The position numbers and the translations under genes are program-made. Below are positions 32,421-46,300 of a stretch of DNA of 64,000 bases, one piece after another. Source of the DNA: Limnoperna fortunei (lineage: Eukaryota; Mollusca; Bivalvia; Mytilida; Modiolidae); the NCBI GenBank assembly GCA_944474755.1, contig OX104114.1:46627070-46691069 (forward strand), given 5' to 3'. The notes beneath the pieces were generated by a model, which saw only the letters and a program-made list of their open reading frames with translations, did not search any database and was not told the DNA's origin. Numbering within the stretch: position 1 is the stretch's first letter; every line of letters starts with the position of its first letter.

Positions 32421-34239
32421 GTGTCATACCTATTAATACATCTTTGTAAAACACATCTCACTTGATTTAATATTATAACTTTTTGAATTCATAGATTCTA
32501 ACTAGAATTTACATCTACAATCTACAATGTAGGTAAGTAATAGAAGAAAAAAAAGTCTATCAAAATATGCTAGTGATTATATTAAAAACTATAATGTTGC
32601 TAATGTTTATAACAAATGTTTTTCTTCAAATCTCACAGAAAGTACAAGCCAGCACCCATTAAAAAAAGAACATTAGATAAAGCACAATCACCATCTTACA
32701 AAAGGGAGACTATCTCAAACCATACGAATTACCTCCCTTTTTCACAAAAACTTTCAGAATTAAAAGAAAAAACTGAATCTTGTTCTAAATGGCAAAGGAA
32801 ACATTTTTCAAGTGAAAAAAATATTAAAATACACACACACACACACACACAAACACACACATATATTTCACACTTGTAAAGCTAATATATATAAAAAAAT
32901 AATGTATAAGGAAAAAAAAAGAAAAAACAATATCACAAAGTACATCAACAATGATAACCTGGGATTTATTTTTAGGTTTTAAACAAGGCTAAGTAGTCTT
33001 TCAAAGTAAATACAAGTGATTTTTAAAAGTTTCATAAAGTTCTTAACAAACTGCATAGCAAGTAATCATGAGTCTATTACTTAATATGGCTACTTTTCTG
33101 AGACAGTATCATTACTAAGATAACAAGTACAGTATTTCGTCACAGTACTGCTGTTAAATTTGTTGTTAACTTTAGTACAACTGCTGCAAGTCAATTTGTG
33201 ATTTAACTGAGTAAACCTAAAATTAACTGGTAATTAATAAGCTTCTTAAACCATTTTTTCCCACTGAAAATGACATCAACAGTCATTAATCAGTAAAACT
33301 AAAATTAAAGGGACATAACTTAACAAGAGACATAACTTAACAGACATAAATAGACAATTTAAAACAGCCATTATATAAGCATCATCACAAACTAGATTGA
33401 CCAGAGTAAAATCTGTTCCTAATCCTCTTATCTAATATTCACTAATTAAACTTGAAACTAATGTGAGAAATGTGGATTCAGTTTTATTTGATACCAATTT
33501 TCACTGATGTTGTAAGAACAGGCTAACCATGAATTCAGATTATATCAAATTCTACCCAGAGCCAGTGAGAACACCATGACATTGTTAAAGCAATTTTTTC
33601 TCAACCAACAAACTAAGTATATACAGTATTCACCTAATAAAACGGAGCATTGGAGAAAACATCAGTATTCTGAATTGTACAAACTACTACTATGTTCAAT
33701 ATCATTATTAGTAGTACATTTTTTTTTAATGCGAATGTTCATACACATCTCCAACACAGATGTCCTAATTCCATCCTTAAATATGACAGGTTTTTTCTGT
33801 TCTTATAAGCAGAATTCAGATAAGGTAAAATCTCACCTCACACTTAACAAATGTGCAGGGTGGAGATCAAAATCTGATTTGTTAAACCAATCAATATATC
33901 TTTATGTTTATGTTCAAATACTTAATAAATATTACTTGGTAAACTCAGAACACGAAATAGTGTTTTAGCCATTAATGAAAACAGTTGTCTGTCCTATTCT
34001 GCATTAAAATTAACTATGTGCATCTAAAACAAACTGAATACTGACATAATGAGAGTCACTTGAATACAAACTATCTATAATGTGGTGGGAAACTTGTAAA
34101 TGGCACAAAAAATAGTTTCTCTAAAAAGTCAAATTTTTCACACAATCATTAAGTTACAAAAAACCTGCTGTAAGCTTTGGAGTTCTGCATTGAGACAAAT
34201 TTGACATTAGAACACATGGAATGTTAAAACTATAAACCA

Positions 34240-34398
34240 CTACGTTGCCGCATGGAGGTCTCCTTCCCCTGGTTCCGACATGACATGTCTACAGTCCAAC
34301 AGTGTGGCCAGATCCAGTACAATTTTACACAGTGTTGGATGTTCTAGTATTTCTTCTGTAGGCAAGGGAGGGTGTGACATTGGGTAGTAACTTGGGCC
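34240..34398 (-). CDS. SCAI: SCAI last coding exon
   Basis: Acceptor TTTATTTACAG. Reads GPSYYPMSHPPLPTEEILEH, then PTLCKIVLDLATLLDCRHV, and ends HAAT before TAG at 34242-34240. Confidence 0.95.
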   Translation of the reverse strand, partial: GPSYYPMSHPPLPTEEILEHPTLCKIVLDLATLLDCRHVMSEPGEGDLHAAT

Positions 34399-37300
34399 CT
34401 GTAAATAAATTCAAATATACAACAACAGTCATTGTAAGAGGGTGAAACATTTGGTATGAAAACTAGAGGCTCCCAGGAGCCTGTATCGCTCACCTGAACC
34501 TGAAACCAAACAACCCTTTTTTATTCAGCTTTGCTTGGCTATAAGGAATTGCCCAACACTTCTGCAAAAATCATTAATTTTGACCTTTTAAGGGAAATAA
34601 CTCCTATAAGGAGGATCTTTTGATGGTTAGAGGGAGAAGGGAGGTTCACTTCAAATTTGCTGTACCTGTTATACTTTTTTAACTATCAGTTGAAAACTCT
34701 CTCAACCCTCCCCCCCTTTTTTTCATTTTTTCTATTTTAATCCAATGTAGCTATGTAGGTAGTCAGGTGTCATGATTTGCACAATTTTGGTAGAGGACAT
34801 CCTAAAGATGATGTGTGCAATGTTTCAAAGCAGACCTTTCATTGGTTTAAGAGGAGAAGATTTTTTAAAATAAAGTTAAATTGATTAAAAAAATGTTCAA
34901 GGAGAATAATTCCTAAACGGTTCATCAGACAATCTTGACCCTAAAGTCATTTTTGTAGTGCTCATAGAGCAGAACAATTAAGCGATGCTAACTTTTTCTC
35001 TAGTTCTAATAATTTTCAAGATTTTGAGGTAAAAATGTCAAAAATAATCAATTTCGACAATTAAAGGGCAATAACTCCTATAAGAAGTCATCATAAAACT
35101 TCAACCCAATGGAGTGTTTCGTAGAGCTTTTGATGCAGATGAAGGCATGTCTCTTTGGTTTTCCTGTATCTGTTACACTTTTTTAAATATAAGCCAACAA
35201 CTGTATTTTACCGCCCCCCTCCCCAATCCTATTTTTAGCCATGGTGGCCATGTTGGTTAATCTGCAGCCATGGTAGGTGCAAACTTGGTTGAGGACATTT
35301 GACAGATGATGTGTACAAAGTTTCAAAGCAGTACTTTCAGTTGTTTCAGAGGAGAAGATTTTAAAAAATCAATTAAAACCGATTAAAAAAAACAGTTCAA
35401 GGGGAATAACTCTTAAACGGTTAATCAGACAATCTTGACCCTAAAGTCATTTTTGTAGCCCTCATAGAGCAGAACAATTAAGCAATGGTAACTTGTTCTC
35501 TAGTTCTAATAATTTTCAAGATTTTGAGGCAAAGATGTCAAAAATAATCAATTTCGACAATTAAAGGGCAATAACTCCTATAAGGAGTCATCATACAACT
35601 TCAACCCAATGGAGTGTTTCGTAGAGCTTTTGATGCAGATGAAGGCATGTCTGTTTGGTTTTCCTGTATCTGTTACACTTTTTTAAATATAAGCCAAAAA
35701 CTGTATTTTACCGCCCCCCCCCCATCCTATTTTTAGCCATGGTGGCCATGTTGGTTAATCTGCAGCCATGGTTGGTGCAAACATGGTTGAGGACATTTGA
35801 CAGATGATGTGTACAAAGATTCAAAGCAGTACTTTCAGTTGTTTCAGAGGAGAAGATTTTAAAAAATCAATTAAAACCGATTAAAAAAAAAACAGTTCAA
35901 GGGGAATAACTCTTAAACGGTTAATCAGATAATTTTGACCCTAAAGTCATTTTTGTAGCCCTCATAGAGCAGAACAATTAAGCAATGCTAACTTTTTCTC
36001 TAGTTCTAATAATTTTCAAGATTTTGAGGCAAAAATGGCAAAAATCATCAATTTTGACAATTAAAGGGCAATAACTCCTACAAGGAGTCATCATACAACT
36101 TTGACCCAATGGTGTGTTTTGTAGAGCTTTAGATGCTGAAGAAGGAATGTCTCTTCGGTTTTCCTGTATCTCTTATACTTTTTGAACTATAATAAAAAAA
36201 CTGTACTTTGACCCCTCTGTTCTATTTTTAGCCATGGCGGCCATGTTGGTTGGTCTGAGGCCATGATTTGGGCAAACTTGGTAGAGGGCATTGTACTGAT
36301 GATGTATGCAAAGTTTCAAAGCAATCCCTTCAGTGGTTTTGGAGGAGAAGATTTTTGAAGAAAAGTTGACGATTCATGTGATTATTTTTATTCTACAACA
36401 AACATATATACATACACAAGTGTGGACACAGAAAAACGTCTCGCCTGAATTCCGCATCAGTAACGAAAATAAATTTCGTCATAAGCATTACGTTAATAGC
36501 ATTAATTATGAGCAGCGGCCTGTATACCAAATATTGTCACCATACTATGCATAGTTACAGAGGAACTGTCCTAATACAAAAACTTTAACGTAGTCGCTGG
36601 ACCGTGAAATTGAGGTCAAGGTCAGGTGGAACCTACCAGACAGTCATGTACTATTAATCAGCAACCTATATACCAAATATTGTCATCCTACCATGCGTAG
36701 TTACAGAGGAACTATCGTAACCCCTAAACTTTAACGTAGTCGCTGGACCGTGAAATTGAGGTCAAGGTCAGGTGACACCTACCAGACAGTCATGTACTAG
36801 TCATTAGCAACCTATACACCAAATATTGTCATCCTACCATGCATAGTTACAGAGGAACTGTCGTAACCCAAAAACTTTAACGTAGTCACTGGACCGTGAA
36901 ATTGAGGTCAAGGTCAGGTGACAGGTGACTGACTGGCAAGTACTCATCATAAGCTACCTCTGGACCAAATTTGATGGACCTAGGGCTTGGACTTACAAAG
37001 ATATGAAGCAAGATGTCAAGTGTTTATGCCGCCGCCGGCGTATTCCCATACATATGTCTCGCCTCCAGCGACTTTCGTCGCAGGCGAGACAACAAACTGA
37101 ACCTCATTCAATTTTAATATAAAAAGAAAAAGATAAAGATGCCATTTTATTTCTCACAATCTTGAATGCTTCCTTTTTGACTGTCCGTGCTGGAAAATGT
37201 AAGAGCTGAGCACCACAAGTCACATAAGAGTTAACATGACAGAGGAAGTTTTGTATTCACTGTAGCAGTTGTATGCAATTGAAGTTGATATCTTAAATGA

Positions 37301-40300
37301 CCCCTTAGATCTTCAATACAAAGAAAAGCAATTGAAAGAACTAATTTAAGTTCTATAGTTGACTATACTGCTGTGCAGTTCTTAAAATGTAACAGTATGT
37401 TCCGTTATATACCCTAAATGGGGTTACTTTGGTTTTTTATCCTCTCGAAAGACATGCATTTTATTTTGTGGTATTTAATTTTTGTGTTTTGTCCAACTGA
37501 TGTGTTGAATTTTCGCACCTTTGATGACAGGGAAAGACAAAAAAGCACAAAGTTGCTCTCTTTAAATCACAGTATTAAGGAGAGATATTACATGTGTATA
37601 TATGACTTGCTGGGGTGGTTGGTATCTACTTAGGGATCCAGCCATGAGGCCTAAAATAGGTTAATTAAGTTTTATAAGATTATGTAATTACCACACATCA
37701 TACAAAACACATGTCCATAATGTAAATAATGATCTCTGAACAGAACATCTTAAACTGAATGACAATGAAGGTGTTATATTTATGATACATGTCCAATTAT
37801 AACTAGACAAAGTCAATCTAGCGATCGCTGATACCCCCGCTTTTGTGAAAATTTCTAACGTTTTTCGTGGATTGTGACCTTGAAATTGGATGGATTTTCA
37901 CCAAAATCAATAGGCTTCTTACCAACAAAATATATAAGAATATTTAACAGTTTCATTAAAATGGGATGAAAACTTTTTGAGTTATTTTCCAGAAACAACT
38001 TTTTGTAAAAATTTCGTGGACTGTGACCTTGAAATTTGACAGATTTCCCCCAAAATCGATAGGCTTCTTACCAACCTGATATATAACAATATCCCAAAGT
38101 TTCATTCAAATCACATGCAAACTTTTTGAGTTATCATCCGGAAACAACTTTTTTGTAAAAATTTCTAACGTTTTTCGTGGACTGTGACCTTGAAATTTGA
38201 CGGATTTCCCCCAAAATCGATAGGCTTCTTATCAACCTGATATATGACAATATCCCAAAGTTTCATTGAAATGGGATGTAAACTTTTTGAGTTATTGTCC
38301 GGAAACAACTTTTTTGTTAAAATTTCTAACGTTTTTCGTGGACTGTGACCTTGAAATTTGACGGATTTCCCCCAAAATCGATAGGCTTCTTACCAACCTG
38401 ATATATAACAATATTCCAAAGTTTCATTCAAATCGGATGTAAACTTTTTGAATTATCATCCGGAAACCAAATGTGGACGGACGAACGGACGGACGGACAT
38501 GAGGACCGCTATATACCCCCGACTCTGTCGAGCGGGGGTATAAAAAGATAAGCTGGACATTGCCCGACCAGAAGTTCATACATTGTGTTTTCTAACAATT
38601 TTGTAATAAAATAAGACAATATACATACAAATGCATACACATTAACTTTACAAAATTGTCTTACCAGTCTTCTATTTTGGTGTGTAAAATGTTTACAGTA
38701 ATAACATCATGAGCTTATCCATAAATACTGTACAAGGTGAGCATGACACAATTGTTATGGAATACTTCATGAAAACAGTTTTGTTGTTCTATTTCCCCCA
38801 AACTGAGATGATTTTCTGAGCCATTTAAACATGATGGGTGTGTATGATGAAGAATGAAACAGCCTTCTATCTCTCCAGGTTGGTTGGGAAATTAATGTCT
38901 GAATTTTATGTTTTGTCTATGAAGGCATTTTTACATCTTGATAGTAATTGCTTGTCTAATCTCTGAGTAAACTTGTTGTTTGTCTTTGTACTGACAAAGT
39001 TTTTTAATACAAGGATACAGTTTTAGTGTTCCTTTAAATGGTTACCAGTTTGTCTATTCCTTTAAATTAATACCAAATCCAATTCATGCATTCCTTTTAA
39101 GGGATACAGTTTATGTTTTCCTTTCATGGAAACAGTTTTTATGTTCCATGAAGCTTGTGTGTTCCTTTAAAGAGGTACCAGTATGTTCCTTTAAACAAAA
39201 TCTAGTTTTTGTGTGTTCTTTGTAAATACACATTATAAAATAATTTAAATTTTTGGACTTCAAAATTATTTCAAACTTTTGGTCTTCATGAGTACAGAAA
39301 TCTTGCCTCCATCATTCCTATTAATATAAATGATGTCCACCTACCTTAAATCCTCTGTGTAGAATAAGCACAATGTAACAGAAGACGAATCGTAACATTA
39401 TAAGCCTGAGAAAATCATCTCCCAAAAACTGTATGTAGGCATGATCTGTGGACAGAAAATCATTATTGTACTGACCGAAAAATAGCATGCACCACATAAT
39501 CTGTCAATGAAGCATTATAAACATGGCTACCACAATATTGAGAGGTGAAGAGTAAAAGAAATATATACAGAGAAACATGACCAAGCCAAACTATTAATAA
39601 ATCGGAATGTTTGTTTGTTTGAATTGGACTTAATGCAACTTTTAGCAATTTTTCAGCAATATCATTGCATCCAGTTTCTATTAGGGGATGAAGCTGGAGA
39701 ACTCTGAGAGAACCCTGACATTAGTCATATGACAATTAAGGTTGGAGTCTAGTACATCTTGATTGGAGTTAGGCTCGAACTCACAACCTCAGGTTATTAG
39801 ATATGCCAGTAAAAATTATAGAATGACTAACCATAAAAAACACTTGGTCACAAAGGCCCTGGAATTCCGACTTTGCACATATTGTTAAACACTCTACCTG
39901 TTCCCTTTTTCTTAGTTCCCACAAACATGAAATATTGGCACAGCTCTCCTGAATTTTGCCAGTTAAAAGACTTCATGTTGTAACTGTAATTGTAACTGTG
40001 TACCAAGTTTCATGAAGATGTGAGATCATCTTCATAAAAAAATGCTTCAATAAAAAGGTTAACATGAGGCAACCCCTCAAACCCCCCCCCCCTTTTTTTA
40101 TAAGTGTACTACGGAATTTTACCATTGAAGAGATTTCATCATGTTAAAAAAAAAAACTTCAATGCAAAGGTAAACAAACGACATGAACAAACAGACCAAA
40201 AATCTAGTTGTCTCCCAATTTTTATTGGGAGGGACGTAACAATTTTAGTCCTTTGAATGGAGTTTGGTGTAAGCAAGTTTTACTGTACATTCAAGTCTAA

Positions 40301-43300
40301 AAATCATGTGATAGGTTCTGGTCACACAATTCAGCAGAACGACCTGGAAACTACTGTAAACATTTGACATTGTAGTACAATATGGTTGTATAAAGATTGC
40401 AATGTTTTAATATTCATTGTACTGTCGGTACAGATGTGAAATGTAATATATGATTGAATATCGGTATAGATGTGAAATGTTTTCCTCTGAGAAATCTTAA
40501 AACTTATAAAGAGCTCAACTGAGCTACATGTATGATGTTGAGAACCTCAACAAAAGGTGTCCTTAAATCTAGAAGCTTGTACAGTTTGCATGGTGATATT
40601 ATATACTGGTGATGGCCAATCAAAAGTAGCCTGATATCTGTAAACTAGAATACAAATTTTAAGGAATACTTGCAAAATAATGAAACAATTGATAACGTTA
40701 ATAATACTTTTACCAATAGATCTAGATTTAACAAACAGCTTTGATGCCTCTGCCATAAACTTGTTGACCTGTGCCTGACATTTCTCCCAGGTTGCAATTG
40801 AAATAGACATGTAGTTACAGACCAGACAGAAAGCCATCAATGGAGAATGTAAAAACAAAGTAAATAATTTTCCTTTCTGGTTCTGATCTGAAAGATAAAT
40901 AAAACCAATGTAAGCTTATTTTAAATCAACACTGGTTGTAATGTTGATTCCGATTGGACTATGTGAATTATGTCAACCATCCAATCACTTTACATTACAT
41001 ACAAAGGTTGAATTGATCAGTTCTTGGAAAATCAATGAAACTAACTATAACAAGAATCTTAAACAGCTGATCTTAAAGTGTATTTATTGGTATCATTCTT
41101 ATAAATCTTATTTTACAGAAATGTTTGTGGAAAAGAATAAGTTTGGAAATGTTTGTGGAAAAGGAATTTTTATTTTTCACTTTCATTACTTGACCCTACC
41201 AGTCTCAACACAAGGTTGTGACACCTACTAATGACTTTACTTTACTTCATTTAGATGAGCTGACAAAATTACTTGACAAACAAAACTCCCAGATGTACAG
41301 CAAATTCAAGCCATAAAGACACAGAATGCTGTTAAAATATATTCAGTTATTCAGTTGCACTACTTAAAAAGTTCACTATTAATCTATACAACAAAACACA
41401 CATAAAACACAAATACTGCTGTTATACTAATAACAATAATAAAAACATGAACTTATGTGCAACTTCAGATAGGTAAAACTAGATATCAGTGAGATGATTC
41501 CCATCTCTTTGGGCCCCGCAGACCTTAAGGTCAAGGTCAAAGGTCAACAGCCATGGTATGCGACACATTGCCTTGATATTATCTACCCACATTCCAAATA
41601 TCAAAAGCCTACCTCAAAAGATAAAAAAAGTTACAGCCCGAGCATGAATTCGTCACTCAGAAAGCAATAATATGACCTAAGGTCAAAGTTCAAGGTCAAA
41701 GGTGATCAACCATGGTATGCGACACATCGCCTTGATATTATCTACCCACATTCCAACTATCAAAAGCCTACCTCGAAAGATAAAAAAAGTTACAGCCCGG
41801 ACACGTTAGTTACGGACGGACGGACGGACGGACGGACAGACTGATCACTATAGGACATCCGCCACAAAGTGGCGGGGCCCTAAAAAAACAAATATGGCTG
41901 TTATATAAATTCAGTCGAGTTGTAATACTGAAAACACTCCATCATGTACAGCAAACACACATAATGAATACTGCTTGTCAATAAACTCGATTATCATTGC
42001 CAATGAAATGCTGTGCTTCCTTGTTACACCACAACTATATATAGGTGGTCTTTCATTTACTGCCACAAAATTTACAGTTCAATTTCCAGAAAAGTATTCA
42101 GGTTTTCAAACAAAGTTCTCCCTTGATGTACCACTCTATCTCAGTGCCACACTGTGTGATTAAAATGTGGTGAAACAAGAGTGCACTGTTCATAGCTATA
42201 AAAGATCTTATCAATCAGTATTTGACACTATATGTAATATATATCAGATCTGTAATAAATATATTTTTATTCAAGATAGTTTCATTCCTATCTTAGAACT
42301 CATACAAAATAAAAGTTGTGATGTCACCCTTCATGTCAAGTAGCAACAAATTATCTTGAAAGAAACAATCAACCTCAAAATAAAATCATCAAACAACAAA
42401 GAGAAATAGAAAGTAAAGATCTCTTTCTTCAATTTACTTTATATTCATGTAAAATATAACAAAATAAAAAGTTTACATTTAAAACTGAAATTGTATCTTT
42501 TCAATAACAGCATGGTTAATAAGCTATAAAACAAAATCTACATACTTTTCCCTGAAATAAAAAAATATTTTAAATTTAAAAGTAAGCTAGATGTCTACAA
42601 TATTCTAATAATACATCTACATTAACTATAAATTTCTGGTCAACATTGTTTAGGAGCTCTCCCATGGCGGAGGTAAAATTTGCATTAAATGTCTACCATT
42701 TGCCTTCACCAACAAACTGTCAGCTGGAGTTAAAAGACTTTAAAAATAATGTGATCTCAAATTCTGCAAATGCCATGATATGGCAATATATCAGTCTGCA
42801 ATGGAAAACTAACCAATTAATAATAGAACTTGTGTTGTTTCCCAACAGACACTACTTGTCTTTACAGATTAAATTATTTCAGGTACACACAAAGAAAGAA
42901 AATGGGAGTTGAAAGCCATTCACCACAATAGAGAAAAGTTTGGAGAGTATGTTAATGTCGTACTTCTGATGCACCTATGTTAAAGTTCAGGAATTAAGAA
43001 ATGTTGCCATGGAGATCGCCAGTAAGAGGATGCATACTGGAGAGGAACATCTTAGTGAAATTCAAGAATAAATGGATTTGAAGTTTATGGTTATATTCAT
43101 AATACAATATTTGTCATAATAAAGGTTTACAGAGAATTTACTGGTATAACGACATGGTTCTTACATCCAATATATTATACAAGCAATATACATTACATTG
43201 TATACATATGCTTAAGTTTTACTCTTGTTCACATTTTTTGTATCTTAGATTTTCAATATACAAGTCTTAATTTTTGAAGGAAAATTTAGCATCTACAATT

Positions 43301-46300
43301 TACATTAACCAATTACAGAACAGAAAGTGTAGTGTTATACATGGTGAATGTCACTCAGACATGGTAAAATTTGTTGGTTCTACAGACCATTCTGATGTTT
43401 TTCCCATTCAGTCTGAAAAAATTTCCGATGTCCGTTTTTGATTCTGGAATTAGAAAACACCCTCGCACATACATAGTTCCATTTCCCATTATAAAAAAGA
43501 TTCTTTCCTAATCTATTTACCGTTGGCAATCTTACTTTCAATAAAACACTGAAAAAATATTCATTTTCTGTTGGCAAGTTATCAATCCTTATCTTTTCAT
43601 AATCACAATTGCGAAAGCTGCTAAAGACCAAACTGTTGTAAAAATTGAATTTGAATTGACCGGTCTGTCTAACCTGGATTTGGGGCTGATGGAATTCATC
43701 ATGGTGTCTGACCAAATGTCAGACATAAGGTCAAACTACTTTGCCTGGTCACTATAATGTACTGTTATCAGTTGTGTCTAATGCTCACCTTGTTTCCTTA
43801 AAAAATCATCTAATCATAGTAGACGAGTGTAGCAAAAGTGTGTCAAAGCCTGAACAACTTGTTAACATTAGATTGGTCAATGGTCACCCATCATACATCA
43901 GCATGCATTATACAGAGCTAATTACAGTACATGTGGTCATGTCGAATCAACCTATCATTTTCTTTTTGAATGTTTCAAGTACGATCAGCTTCGCTATAGT
44001 ACCATACATACTCTTAATTTAAACCAACCTGTCGATGTTAACTTATTATTGTCACATTGACTGTTTCTTTTATTGATTACACTTCCTGACAACATTTACA
44101 TATCCTTTTTTCTATTTCTATTCATTCCCCAAGCATGCTTATAGTTTTGATATTACATTTTATCGGAATTGTAAGGAGATGGATTAACAAAAGCTTACAT
44201 GCTTATTTCCGAATCCTGTATGTTATTCTTTGCATGATGTATTTTGTACATATTATTGATATTTATATTAATAAAATATGTTTAAACTAATTACAGTAAA
44301 TATTTGGTGTAAAACTACTGGAAATCTGACCTTGAGGAGACATCAAACTTCTATAGTGTGGTAACATCTTATTGTTAAGTTTATGCAAATATGACTTCTA
44401 AACAAAAATAACATCTAACATTTTTACCTACTGTTACAAACAAACCTGATCTGGTGGAGCCTAGTTCAAAGTTCAAACTAAAAAAAATGCCATCCTAGAA
44501 AACTAATAATAGCAGGCCATCTTTAACCAACTGCAGTCTTAAAGTAACTAGTACTAATTGACTGGCATAGCAAAACTATTTGTTCTTGAATTTCAAACAG
44601 AAGGATACAAAGAGAAAGAAAGACAGAAGTTCAAGGACAGACAAGAAGGTATGAACAAACTTTTCACAAACCTATAATACATTGATTTTCTGCTATAAAA
44701 TAAACAAACATGCATTATAACAGAATATTATAAACAGAATTGTAAAAAAAACATGCTTGCATAAAGGAAAATGCCTGTCTAAATCAAATCATTGATTAAG
44801 TTTATTATTTATATAGATAGCCATGACAGCTGCATCTTATAGAGTCAAAAGCAGCCATGACAGTTGTATAATATAGAGCCAGAGACTGCCATTACACACA
44901 AGTTTCATTTACATTATATGAGTGGTCGACACTGCTAAGCATGTGCATATATATTATAACATAACATGCATATATATTTCTGACAAAAAACAGATGCTCC
45001 TATCATATATATTTATACAATATATATCTATATATACAATATTACAGGACAAGAGACTTAGTATACACATTTAAATATTCATTATCTGATAAAGAACAAA
45101 GAAAAAATAAAATTCATACAATTCACATTTAGGTTTTAAGACTGACTGACTGACTGGTTGCTTTATGTCCAGTGAGCAGTATTTCAGCTATACAAAGGAC
45201 AAGAACAAGTTAACCAGCAATAAATCAACAGAGAAAATGGTAAGAAACCAGGGAGATGAAAATTTTGACTGCCAACAGAACATTATTAAGCATTATGTTG
45301 GGACTGAGAATTTGGCTACTACAATGCAACTAGTCTTTTTTAAATCTACAAATGGGGTCTAACATCAAAGAAGCATGGCACTCTCCACTATGGTCCGAGG
45401 TCAGGCTTTCCACATTATAACCTCACCCAACACCCCCATGAGAAGGCACAGTTAAGATAATATTTTAATAAATATTATAACTTTCAAATTAAAATAACCA
45501 CAGTACATGTATTGGTAAATGTTATAGATTTTAGTATTTAAATTTTGAACTTTACCTTGCATGGCATGGGGAACTTGTTCTGGTGACAAAAAACATACAA
45601 CTGGTTGTCCAAACAAGTTAGGAAAACTCTACAATTAAAGAAAAATCTACATAAGAAATAACATTATATAACTTGGATTATTTGTGCATATAAATGGAGT
45701 TTTATGCCACTTCCAGCAATTTTTCAACTAAATCCTGATGTCCAGTTTTTATTAAGCATTAAACATCCCCAATCAAATATTTATATAGAGAGCTGTGGTA
45801 TTTTCCACCAGAAACAAGACCATCGTGGCATTAAAATAAATAAATTAGGCACATTATCTAACTGTATGTGTAGGTAACTTACCTGAAATGCTGAACTGTT
45901 GTCACTATCAACTATTAAAAACAACGGTTTTCTTGTGTAGGGATACAAGTCTCCTGGGTGTAAACTGAAAGGAAAAAACATGCCCAGTATAACAGAAATT
46001 CAAACACAGAAATATTGTGAATGTCAATCATTATTAGTCTCATAATTCAAATTTCAAATGAAGTGGTTTTGGCTAATGTAAGAAATTTGTGTTTTTAATA
46101 TTGTAAATGCAACAATTTAGGATGTAGTCAGGAGCATCTAACACATTGTTCACAGGAGATCATTACAGGCCTAGGATTATCCATGCCATAATGGTACTAG
46201 ATGAATTCAGCCAAAATATAAACTATTTTTCCTAGGGATATTACTTTTTAACTTTGATTACATTACCCTGAAATCAGATAGAAATGCTGTTTTCATGCTC

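Larger units (their letters stand above)
29883..34239. other. 3' flank of SCAI, mostly noncoding
   Basis: AT-rich. The 3' untranslated region of SCAI should begin at 34239 and run leftward; the first AATAAA I noticed on that strand is near 33483-33488. An (AC)n run lies at 32832-32868. A CpG-richer patch at about 32315-32420 could be a promoter. Weak open frames at 30257-30523 (-) and 31487-31619 (+) are listed separately. The frame at 33576-33968 (+) is not recognised. Confidence 0.45.
34399..39344 (-). other. SCAI last intron, repeat-filled
   Basis: Holds three internally repetitive elements (34463-36362, 36416-37092, 37802-38544) and a degenerate block at about 39010-39240 in which TTCCTTTAAA/GTGTTCCTTT phrases recur. 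The remaining ~1.5 kb show no genes; the frame at 37418-37633 is unsupported. Confidence 0.75.
40888..45555 (-). other. SCAI intron, 4.7 kb
   Basis: Contains element family D (41479-41883), a (CAAT-tail type) repeat fragment near 45140-45190, and unassigned open frames at 42646-42912 (+) and 43380-43715 (-). The remainder is AT-rich and without recognisable content. Confidence 0.65.

Noticed and set aside
33576..33968. 130-codon plus-strand ORF
   Set aside because: Long for its surroundings, but composition is AT-driven, it lies in the probable 3' UTR/flank of SCAI, and no domain is seen.
36925..37122. 65-codon ORF, with a sister at 51066-51284
   Set aside because: Both lie at the 3' end of family B elements; similarity reflects element copies, not a gene family, although a conserved short peptide cannot be fully excluded.
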